Assembly (NCBI RefSeq): GCF_003471585.1
Contig: NZ_QRJO01000005.1
Coordinates: 81,307 to 145,306 of the forward strand
Direction: 5' to 3'
Source of the DNA: Collinsella sp. AM18-10
Lineage (GTDB): Bacteria; Actinomycetota; Coriobacteriia; Coriobacteriales; Coriobacteriaceae
DNA: 64,000 nucleotides
This document shows, piece by piece, positions 1-7,005 of this stretch. The notes beneath the pieces are model-generated. The model saw only the letters and a program-made list of their open reading frames with translations, made no database searches and was not told the DNA's origin. The position numbers were made by a program, and so were the translations under genes. Positions within the stretch are counted from its first letter, which is position 1; each line of letters begins with the position of its first letter.

Positions 1-2
1 CC

Positions 3-203
3 GAGAATGAGCTGGCGGCTCCGGCGCCGGAGACGGTGCTGGCGGCGATATCTGTCGTGGTCTGTGCCATGTGTTTGCTTTCTCTCGCGATTGTCCGCCA
101 ACTATTATGGCGTAGCGGCGGCGCGGGGTGCCAGCGCGAAAGAAAATGCAGGAAATGGGCGTTCTGCTCAGCCGTTTGGTGCGGCCGCGAGCTAAGTGAG
201 TAG
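3..203 (+). CDS. 3' end of a membrane protein gene (5' end outside window)
   Basis: Only the last 66 codons are visible; the frame is open from the window edge to a TAG stop. The residues read as a short acidic/Pro-Ala stretch, one strongly hydrophobic helix (about residues 13-33, Val/Ala/Leu/Cys rich) and then a Cys/Arg/Lys-rich tail, as expected for a C-terminal transmembrane anchor with positive charges on the cytoplasmic side. No LPXTG-type sortase motif precedes the helix in the visible part. The stop codon lies inside the left arm of the palindrome at 192-314, so the last codons may have been replaced by that element. No function can be assigned, and because the 5' part is missing the call is tentative. 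Confidence 0.4.
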   Translation, partial: ENELAAPAPETVLAAISVVVCAMCLLSLAIVRQLLWRSGGAGCQRERKCRKWAFCSAVWCGRELSE

Positions 204-314
204 ACTTTTTGCGATTTCGCCAGCACATGGCTTTTGCGTAAGGGATTTACCTGCGGTTTTACTTGTTCCTATGCGGGTTGTGCTTGGCTATTGCTAAAAA
301 GTCTACTCACTTAG
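192..314. repeat. 123-bp intergenic palindrome
   Basis: A perfect 19-bp inverted repeat (192-210 and 296-314, CTAAGTGAGTAGACTTTTT on the left) encloses 85 bp. The similarity continues inward with mismatches: after the arm, the left side reads GCGATTTCGCCAGCACA and the complement of the right side AGCAATAGCCAAGCACA, giving arms of about 36 bp. The tag stop codon of the upstream gene is inside the left arm. It lacks a terminator-type T run directly after a compact stem, so a dispersed repeat element is more likely than a simple terminator. Confidence 0.6.
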
Positions 315-379
315 GCTTGAGGGTCGTTCGTCGGTGCCTATTTGCGCTTGCTCGCTGGCGACGTGACTGTCAAAAGCCC

Positions 380-1219
380 CTATGACTCCTGCGGAAGGCG
401 CTTTTTGCCTTTGCGGGCGCGGTTTCTAAAGTTCTCGACGGCCTCTTCCATGCCCAGAGGTACATAGGTGAGCTCATCGAGGTTTTCGGGCAGGTAGCAG
501 GCAAGGCTTTGCTCCTGCGCGCGGCCCGCCGCGAGCTGTTCATTGCTGGGCTGCGCGCCGGGTGTGGCGCAAATGCCATAGACGACGGCACCCATCTCGC
601 GCGTGCGGCGCTCGTATTCGGTCTCGGGGTGCTTGGGATGGTCGCGGCGGACGTCGTCGCTTACCCAAAGCGTGTCGTAGCCGGCCGCAGCAAACTGCCC
701 CAAGGCGTAGTCGCGCAGCGGCTTGCTGTCGGTGCGCAGCGTGACGGTGGCGCCGGCTGCAAAGAGCGGGCGGTAGAGCATCAGATGGTCGACATGGACG
801 AGCCGCTTTTTGGCGTACTTGGCCTTGGGCTGCGGCGTGGGAAAGTTGATGGTGATGGCATCGAGCTCGCCTGCGGCAAACAGCTGCGGCAGTGATGCGG
901 CGCCTCGGGGCAGGACGAGTGCGTTGGTCAGTTTCTGCTCGCAGATTTTCTGTGCGGCATAGGCGATGCAGATGGGTTCCTGGTCCATGCCGATAAAGAG
1001 CGTGTTGGGCTCACGGCGAGCGCGCTCTACAAGGTACGTTCCCTTGCCACAGCCCAGATCCAGGTGAAGGTGTTCGAAGGGCTTGCTGCCTGCGGGCGCA
1101 CAGGCCTCGCGCCAATCTCCGGCATATGCCTCGGGGTTCGTCTCAATCGCATCGGTGTAGCGCTCCAGGCGCTCCTCGAGCACAAAATTCTTAGGCGTGC
1201 GAACGTGGACGGCTCCCAT
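380..1219 (-). CDS. trmB: tRNA (guanine-N7)-methyltransferase, TrmB family
   Basis: Predicted SAM-dependent enzyme making m7G46 in tRNA variable loops. The 279-residue protein has the SAM-binding motif DLGCGKG at about residues 54-60, an acidic residue in IGMDQE that should hold the ribose of SAM, the family hallmark INFPTPQPKAKYAKKRL (usually NFPDPWPKKRHHKRR) near residue 118-134, and a C-terminal ETEYERR element typical of TrmB. The start was set at the ATG at 1219 because AAGGAG lies 5 bases upstream; a longer open frame to 1270 has no ribosome binding site. It is longer than E. coli TrmB (about 240 residues) through N- and C-terminal extensions. The neighbouring minus-strand methyltransferase ends 120 bp upstream. 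The family assignment is firm; the gene symbol follows the family. Confidence 0.85.
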   Translation of the reverse strand: MGAVHVRTPKNFVLEERLERYTDAIETNPEAYAGDWREACAPAGSKPFEHLHLDLGCGKGTYLVERARREPNTLFIGMDQEPICIAYAAQKICEQKLTNALVLPRGAASLPQLFAAGELDAITINFPTPQPKAKYAKKRLVHVDHLMLYRPLFAAGATVTLRTDSKPLRDYALGQFAAAGYDTLWVSDDVRRDHPKHPETEYERRTREMGAVVYGICATPGAQPSNEQLAAGRAQEQSLACYLPENLDELTYVPLGMEEAVENFRNRARKGKKRLPQES

Positions 1220-1339
1220 GAGGGCTCCTTGGTCATACGTATGGAACACATTGCAGGCGCGTTCCGTCAATGGGTTGGAAAAAGATGGGCATAGCTTGCC
1301 CGAAAGTTGCGGTGCGGCTCGGCGGCAAGTCGCCGATGC

Positions 1340-2212
1340 CTACAGGCGCTTGAGAATCACGTAACGGTTGAGCTCGCCGCTGCGACCGTCGGCATGGAAG
1401 CGCTCAAGCTCGCGCACGGGGACCTCGCCGCTCTTGTAGAATGTGCGCACGCCGCGCACCAGGTCGGTGATCTGCTGATCGTCAAAGTGATGGCAATAGC
1501 GGTAGGCGTGGCGGTCGTTTTGCCAGCCAATGAGGTGGTCGCCGGCTTCAAACTGCGCGGAATCGTAACTTTCAAACGGCGGGGTGAGCTCGGCGCGGGC
1601 TTCGGCGCGAACGGCCTTGCGCGCCATGCGCTCGTCGTTCATAAACTCCCAAAAGCTGATGGCGATGATGCCGCCTGGGCGCGTCTGGCGCACCAGGGCG
1701 TCGAGCACGCGTACGCGGTACTCGCATGACGGCACGTGGTGCATAAAGCCAAAGCAGACCGAGATGTCGGCGAGCGGGGCGTCGAAAAGCACGTCGGGTG
1801 TCTCGGCGGGGTTGAGCTTCATGAGGGCATCGAGTACGTCGAGTTCCTGGAAGTGCAGGTTGGGAATGCGCAGGGCGTGACCGTGCGCATCGATAGCCAA
1901 ATCCTGACACGAGTCAACACCATAGAACTCAAACGGGCAACTGGCATCTGCCGAGGGGTTTGCGCCGTCGACGCCCTTGGCGGCAAGTGCGCCGCCGGCG
2001 GCAAAGTTCTCGAATCGCATGTTGCCGCAGGCAAGATCGAAGACGCGGACGGGATGCTCGATCGTGGCGACGTCGAGCTGCTCGAGCGCTATGTCCATGG
2101 TGCGTACCCAGCCGGGCCACGGTGCCTGGCGCGTATCGGAGAAGGAGGCGGAGTGCTCGCGATAGAACGTATTGTTGAGCTGAATGAGCGATGAGGCGAA
2201 ATCGCGGTTCAC
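1340..2212 (-). CDS. class I SAM-dependent methyltransferase
   Basis: A 290-residue protein with a Rossmann-type methyltransferase fold: motif I VFDLACGN at about residues 57-64, an acidic loop GVDS after the second strand, and a post-motif segment DISVCFGFMHHVPS followed by RPGGIIAISFWEF, as in methyltransferases acting on small molecules or proteins. The substrate is unknown. The start is assigned to the GTG at 2212: GGAGGGAG lies 9 bases upstream, whereas the upstream ATG at 2260 and TTG at 2347 have no ribosome binding site. The frame upstream of the GTG reads a CPRCG segment, which would matter only if translation began further out. It is divergent from the XRE gene at 2480 and lies upstream of trmB on the same strand. 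Confidence 0.75.
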   Translation of the reverse strand: MNRDFASSLIQLNNTFYREHSASFSDTRQAPWPGWVRTMDIALEQLDVATIEHPVRVFDLACGNMRFENFAAGGALAAKGVDGANPSADASCPFEFYGVDSCQDLAIDAHGHALRIPNLHFQELDVLDALMKLNPAETPDVLFDAPLADISVCFGFMHHVPSCEYRVRVLDALVRQTRPGGIIAISFWEFMNDERMARKAVRAEARAELTPPFESYDSAQFEAGDHLIGWQNDRHAYRYCHHFDDQQITDLVRGVRTFYKSGEVPVRELERFHADGRSGELNRYVILKRL

Positions 2213-2479
2213 GGCGCGGAACTCCCTCCGTTGGCGGTGCGGAATAAACAGTACGACCATACTACCGTTAACGCCGCAACGGGGACAACCGAGCTGCGGG
2301 TCATTGCTTTGTTTGGACACATTTCCGCAGCTCATATATGCCCGCAACCGCCGGTTGTCAAAAATCTCACTAGAATAGGTGGCATGCTTTTGGCGGTGGC
2401 GGATAGATTTTTAACTGTGCAAGGCGCCTTAAGAACAAAAACGGTCCGGCGGCACGGCTGGCATCGCATAGGAGGAACC

Positions 2480-3202
2480 ATGAATGTAGAAACTGCTCAG
2501 CGGCTCGCCGACCTTCGCCGCAGCAAGGGCTTTAGCCAAGAAGGATTGGCGCGAAAGCTGGGACTGTCACGCCAAGCGGTCAGTAAATGGGAGCGCGCGG
2601 AGAGCTCGCCCGATACCGAGAACCTGATCTCGCTCGCCAAGCTCTATGGTGTGAGTCTGGACGAGCTGCTCAATCCGAGCGACGAGATCGAGGACGATAT
2701 CGAGTTTGAGAATGAGGACCGCGCCCGCCAGCGCGAGGCCGAGGCGGCAGAGCGCGCCCGTACCCACGAGGCGGCAGCGCGCGCTACCGAGGCGGCAACA
2801 CAGGCAAGTGATGCCGCGGCCAAGGCCGCGCAGGCGGCAAGTTGGAGCGCGCAGGCGGCTAACGCCGCGACGGCGCAAGCGACGAACGCCGGTGCGGTCA
2901 ATCCGACTCCGGTGAAAGGTCCGTTCCAGTCGTTTCCGTATTGGGCCGTGTGCTGGCTGCTGTTCTTTTTACTGATGTTCCTGTTTGGTGGTGCCCCCTT
3001 TGCCGCGCTGATCTTCTTTACGATCCCCATCTATCACTGGGTGGCGCGTGCGCTCGACGGCGATTGGGCGCGCGGGAATATTCAGGTTGGTTCGGCACCG
3101 GTGACGGCTAGGACTCAGGTGCAGGATGCTTCCGCTGCGGTTGATGCTGGCGTGGCTACCGCGACTACCGCTGACCCGATCACCAAAGAGGGTGATGAAT
3201 GA
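2480..3202 (+). CDS. membrane-tethered XRE-family transcriptional regulator
   Basis: The 240-residue protein starts with a Cro/CI-type helix-turn-helix (residues 5-62, core GLARKLGLSRQAVSKWE), followed by an acidic linker (68-80), a long alanine/glutamate/arginine-rich segment (83-140) likely to be helical or coiled coil, and two hydrophobic helices at about 152-169 and 172-191. A DNA-binding domain fixed to the membrane through a C-terminal hairpin is the simplest reading. Start ATG 2480 has GGAGG 5 bases upstream. The stop codon overlaps the ATG of the DUF4097 gene (ATGA), so the two proteins are translationally coupled, suggesting the regulator senses or controls the envelope through that partner. 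Target genes are unknown. Confidence 0.8.
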   Translation: MNVETAQRLADLRRSKGFSQEGLARKLGLSRQAVSKWERAESSPDTENLISLAKLYGVSLDELLNPSDEIEDDIEFENEDRARQREAEAAERARTHEAAARATEAATQASDAAAKAAQAASWSAQAANAATAQATNAGAVNPTPVKGPFQSFPYWAVCWLLFFLLMFLFGGAPFAALIFFTIPIYHWVARALDGDWARGNIQVGSAPVTARTQVQDASAAVDAGVATATTADPITKEGDE

Positions 3203-4098
3203 TGAAGCTTTCGCATGAATCCAAGGTACGCTTGGGCGTTGGCATCGGAGCGTTCGTGCTCATCATCGGACTTGTCTTTGGTATTTCGCGGACTTTGATT
3301 CATTTTGATGGCCCGTGGGATCTCGACGATGTTGTACCCGGCTTGTCTGGTATGGACGATATGTTTGACGAGGACGATCTTTTGGATGGCGGTAACTATT
3401 CCGCTCGGCCTCAGCAGCTTTCGAGTGCGACCTTTGATGCCGATCAATTTCGCTACCTCGATTTCGATATCGCCGCGGCTACGGTGGACGTCAAGGTTGT
3501 TGATGACAACAAGGTCCGTGTTATCGAGCGGGGACGCGTTGCCAAGGGCGTGGATGCCTCCAAGGCCGCGACGCAAAACATCGCATCCGTTGAGGACTCG
3601 ACGCTCAAGGTTTCCCGATCTGGAAGTGATGACGGTAAGGCAATTGACCGCTCGGTTACGGTTGAGCTGCCACGCCGTGTTGCCGAACATCTGAAGGGGA
3701 TCAACGCACACGTGGGCTCGGGTGATCTGCAGATTGCCGGTGTCATCTGTGATGGTCTTGACCTTTTCCTGGGTGCGGGAGATGTAGAGTTTACGGGCAG
3801 CGTGACTGATGCGCTCAGTGCTGAGGTCGGTTCGGGCGATGTGACGTTCGAGCTCTACCAGGCCCCCGCGAAGTCGATGGACGTAAGCGTGGACTCGGGC
3901 GATGTGGAGATAACGGTTCCGAACTCTACGGGCTTTACGGCGAGCCTCACCGTGGGCAGCGGCGACTTCGAGAGCGGTTTCCTTCCGCTTGGCTACGATG
4001 GCGAGACCATATTGAATCTTGAATTCGACAACGGTGATAAGTCTGCCACGTATCGTTTTGAGGTTGGTTCGGGTGACATGTCGTTTGATCCGGAGTGA
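3199..4098 (+). CDS. DUF4097-type membrane-anchored beta-repeat protein
   Basis: A 299-residue protein with one N-terminal transmembrane helix (about 11-31) and an extracytoplasmic domain built of short repeated strands, each marked by a G-(S/A)-G-D turn: VGSGDLQIAG, GAGDVEFTG, VGSGDVTFEL, DSGDVEITV, VGSGDFESGF and VGSGDMSFD in the last 130 residues. This spacing is typical of the DUF4097 beta-solenoid family, often found next to PadR or XRE regulators and thought to act in envelope stress or surface sensing; a biochemical role is not established. The ATG overlaps the stop of the upstream XRE gene. A hairpin terminator follows at 4146-4184. A possible truncated relative lies at 41247-41510. 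Confidence 0.75.
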   Translation: MMKLSHESKVRLGVGIGAFVLIIGLVFGISRTLIHFDGPWDLDDVVPGLSGMDDMFDEDDLLDGGNYSARPQQLSSATFDADQFRYLDFDIAAATVDVKVVDDNKVRVIERGRVAKGVDASKAATQNIASVEDSTLKVSRSGSDDGKAIDRSVTVELPRRVAEHLKGINAHVGSGDLQIAGVICDGLDLFLGAGDVEFTGSVTDALSAEVGSGDVTFELYQAPAKSMDVSVDSGDVEITVPNSTGFTASLTVGSGDFESGFLPLGYDGETILNLEFDNGDKSATYRFEVGSGDMSFDPE

Positions 4099-4145
4099 CA
4101 TGCGGTTTTCGGAGATTGGTGCATATAGGCATGCTCTTTGATGGA

Positions 4146-4184
4146 GGCGCCGGGGCCGTGGTCGGCTTCGGCGCCTTTGCCTTT
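4146..4184 (+). terminator. rho-independent terminator after DUF4097 gene
   Basis: Stem GGCGCCG / CGGCGCC (4146-4152 and 4169-4175) with a GC-rich loop, followed by TTTGCCTTT. It lies between the DUF4097 gene and the Elp3 gene on the plus strand. Confidence 0.6.
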
Positions 4185-4195
4185 ACAATGGGGGC

Positions 4196-6100
4196 ATGGA
4201 ACAGATTATCTTGAACATACTCGAGGCTCTGCGTCGCGGCGAGACTGTGGACGACAAAGCGCTCGTCAAATTGATACATGCCGAGGCGCGCCGCGAGGGT
4301 GCCGACAAACGCGATTTGGCTAAGCGCCGTCTGCTGCCGTTCTACCAGCGGGTTAAACGTGAGGAGCCGGCTCGGTGGGCTGCGTGGAATGTCGATTCCG
4401 ATCTGGAACGTCAACTGCTGCAGGTGCTGCGTATGAAGCCGCGCCGCACGGCTTCGGGCGTGGCGACCATTACCGTCATCACCAAGCCGTGGCCCTGTTC
4501 GGGCGATTGCCTGTTTTGCCCCAACGATCTGCGCATGCCCAAAAGCTATCTGCATGCCGAGCCGGCGTGCGCCCGTGCGGAGCAAAATTGCTTTGACCCG
4601 TATCTGCAGGTGAGTGCCCGTTTGACGGCGCTTTCGCAAATGGGGCATGCGACCGATAAGATTGAGCTCATTGTGCTCGGCGGTACCTGGAGCGACTATC
4701 CGCAAGGGTATCAGACGTGGTTTATGTCGGAGCTCTTCCGCGCGCTCAATGACGATGCCGTGGCTGGTGTGGCGGCTAACCCCATGTTGGCGCGTCCGGG
4801 CATCAGTCGTGCCGAGGCGGGGCGTCTGCTCGATGACGCTCCCGCCGATGCCCTGCCGCCTGTGGTAGCAGAGCGCCGCGAGCGCTATCGGGCCGCCGGC
4901 ATTGCGACAGATGAGGTCGAGCTTGCTGCCGGCGTTGCCGACGAGCAGGGGCGTGTGGATGATGCCGTGGGCGGCTATAACCGTGCGGTGCGTCGTCTGT
5001 ACGGTCCCGGTACGCCGTGGGGCGAGGTCACTGAGTGGCAGACGGCAACGATGGAGGAGCTCGAGCGTCAGCAGCGTATCAATGAGACGGCGAAGCATCG
5101 CGTGGTGGGACTCGTTATCGAGACGCGCCCCGATGCTGTAACGCCGCAGGCGCTTACGCTCATCCGCCGCCTGGGCTGCACCAAGATCCAGATGGGTATC
5201 CAGAGCCTCGACCAGCACCTGCTCGATATCAACGAGCGTCGCATTTCGGTGGCGCAGATCGAGCGGGCGTTTTCGCTTGCGCGCCTGTTTGGCTTTAAGA
5301 TCCACGCGCATTTTATGCTTAACTTGCTGGGCGCCACGCCCGAGGGGGACAAGCGCGACTACGAACGCTTTATGACCGAAGGGGCCTTTATGCCCGACGA
5401 GGTCAAGGTCTACCCGTGTGCGCTCATCGAGGGCTCGCGTCTGGTGGGCTGCTATGAGCGTGGCGAGTGGCGCCCCTATACCGAGGAAGAGCTGCTTGAT
5501 GTGTTGGCCGATGACATCGTGGTGACGCCGGCGTTCTGCCGCATCAGTCGCATGATCCGCGACTTTAGCTCCGACGACATCATGGTGGGCAACAAGAAGC
5601 CCAACCTGCGTCAGCTCGTCGAGAATCGCTTGGCGGCTCGGGGTGACGGTGCGACGGTGCGCGAGATTCGCTATCGCGAGATCAGCACGGCGGGTGCCGA
5701 CCTGGATGAACTGTTTCTTGATGAAGTCGCTTACGAGACGCCGGTGACGCGTGAACGCTTTTTGCAGTGGGTGACGCCCGAAGGCAAGATCGCCGGCTTT
5801 TTGCGCCTGTCGCTGCCCGACCGTTCGTTTGTTGCCGCGCACGCGGACGAGCTGCCGACGGGGCCGGAGGAGGCGATGATTCGCGAGGTACACGTGTATG
5901 GTATGGCGGCACGTGTGGGCGATCAGGGCCAGGCGGCTCAGCATCACGGTCTGGGGCGTCTGCTCGTGGAGCGCGCGTGCCAGATTGCTCGGGATGCGGG
6001 GTATACGCACATCAACGTGATCAGCGCGATTGGCACGCGCGAGTACTATCGCCATCTTGGTTTTTATGACCATGGCCTTTATCTGCAAAAGGAGCTCTAG
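4196..6100 (+). CDS. Elp3-family radical SAM / GNAT tRNA-modification enzyme
   Basis: The 634-residue product has the two-domain structure of Elp3, which in eukaryotes and archaea uses radical SAM chemistry and acetyl-CoA to install carboxymethyl groups on wobble uridine of tRNA. The radical SAM cluster motif is PCSGDCLFC, with cysteines at residues 101, 105 and 108; an R-I-G-C-T-K-I-Q-M-G-I-Q-S segment follows in the barrel; and the C-terminal 100 residues form a GNAT domain (REVHVYGMAARVGD, then QHHGLGRLLVERA as the acetyl-CoA loop, ending GTREYYRHLGF). Start ATG 4196 follows GGGGC weakly. The spermidine-synthase-like gene begins directly after the stop, so the two are cotranscribed. The role of Elp3 in bacteria is less certain than the family assignment. 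Confidence 0.85.
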   Translation: MEQIILNILEALRRGETVDDKALVKLIHAEARREGADKRDLAKRRLLPFYQRVKREEPARWAAWNVDSDLERQLLQVLRMKPRRTASGVATITVITKPWPCSGDCLFCPNDLRMPKSYLHAEPACARAEQNCFDPYLQVSARLTALSQMGHATDKIELIVLGGTWSDYPQGYQTWFMSELFRALNDDAVAGVAANPMLARPGISRAEAGRLLDDAPADALPPVVAERRERYRAAGIATDEVELAAGVADEQGRVDDAVGGYNRAVRRLYGPGTPWGEVTEWQTATMEELERQQRINETAKHRVVGLVIETRPDAVTPQALTLIRRLGCTKIQMGIQSLDQHLLDINERRISVAQIERAFSLARLFGFKIHAHFMLNLLGATPEGDKRDYERFMTEGAFMPDEVKVYPCALIEGSRLVGCYERGEWRPYTEEELLDVLADDIVVTPAFCRISRMIRDFSSDDIMVGNKKPNLRQLVENRLAARGDGATVREIRYREISTAGADLDELFLDEVAYETPVTRERFLQWVTPEGKIAGFLRLSLPDRSFVAAHADELPTGPEEAMIREVHVYGMAARVGDQGQAAQHHGLGRLLVERACQIARDAGYTHINVISAIGTREYYRHLGFYDHGLYLQKEL

Positions 6101-6979
6101 ATGAACAAACCGAGTGTTTCTGCCGGCGTCGTTGCCGGCGTTGCTCTGGGAGCTGCGGCGCTTGGTGCGGCCGCCGTCGCTGTTCGTGCTGCCTGTCTGC
6201 AGGTTGCGCGAACTCGCAATGGGTTGGCGCGTGTGAAACGCATGCACGACGAGAGCGGTGACGAGGTCCGTGTGCTCGTGCAGGGCGGCGTCTACCAAAG
6301 CGCGAGTTACGTTGGCGAGCGCTGGGCGGAGCCCGTCTTTGCGTACTATCGTGCGTTTGACGACGTATTTGAGGCCGAGGATGCGATGCGCGACGTTTAT
6401 GGTCACGGCGTCGACCGCATGCTTATGCTGGGCGGCGGTGGGTTTGCCTATCCCAAATTTGCGCTGATGTCGCACGAGAGTTTGCGCATGGACGTCATCG
6501 AGTATGACGCAGAGATTACGCGTCTGGCACGTCGTTGGTTCTATCTGGACGAACTGGAGCGCACGGTGGGCGACCGCTTGCGGGTGATTACCGCCGAGGC
6601 TCGTTCGTATCTGGGCGTGACGAGCGTGGGCCATCGTCGCTACGACGTGGTCGTGAGCGATTGCTTTGGCGGTGCCGAGCCCGTACGCGAGCTGGCGACG
6701 GTTGAGGCGTTGCGTTTGGTGCGAGGCAGCCTGAACCCCGGGGGTATCTACGCGGCCAATATCGTGAGCGCAAACGAGGGGAGCGACGTGACGTTCCTGC
6801 GCGACTGCGCTGCCACGGCACTCGAGGTATTCGCCCACGCTTGGGTGGTCCCATGTGGCGATGCGGAGTTCGGCGGCGAGGAGAACTACCTGCTCATCGC
6901 CAGCGACGGCGACTACGCTTTTGCCGAAGCCGTGCCCTTCGACACCGACTTCCTCGGCACCGTCCTCCACGACAAGTAA
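6101..6979 (+). CDS. spermidine synthase-like methyltransferase-fold protein
   Basis: A 292-residue protein with an Ala-rich N-terminal hydrophobic helix (about 6-30) that may anchor it to the membrane, then a spermidine/spermine-synthase-like Rossmann domain: MLMLGGGGFAYPKF (residues 107-120, nucleotide-binding loop), a VIEYDAEI acidic strand end near 132, and VVVSDCFGGAEPV near residue 190 replacing the DxxDP-type catalytic segment. Polyamine synthase activity is not certain, because many such proteins are methyltransferase-fold relatives of unknown substrate. Its ATG follows the elp3 stop with no gap, and the upstream AAAGGAGCTC supplies the ribosome binding site inside the elp3 reading frame. 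It converges on the helicase gene at 7006. Confidence 0.7.
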   Translation: MNKPSVSAGVVAGVALGAAALGAAAVAVRAACLQVARTRNGLARVKRMHDESGDEVRVLVQGGVYQSASYVGERWAEPVFAYYRAFDDVFEAEDAMRDVYGHGVDRMLMLGGGGFAYPKFALMSHESLRMDVIEYDAEITRLARRWFYLDELERTVGDRLRVITAEARSYLGVTSVGHRRYDVVVSDCFGGAEPVRELATVEALRLVRGSLNPGGIYAANIVSANEGSDVTFLRDCAATALEVFAHAWVVPCGDAEFGGEENYLLIASDGDYAFAEAVPFDTDFLGTVLHDK

Positions 6980-7005
6980 GTCTCCCCGTCCCAAAAAGAC
7001 TGGTT

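Noticed and set aside
3947..6994. Long open frame (over 1,000 codons) antisense to the Elp3 and neighbouring genes
   Set aside because: It is low-complexity, His/Arg/Ala/Leu rich, lacks known motifs and mirrors the codon bias of elp3 on the other strand, which carries clear catalytic motifs.
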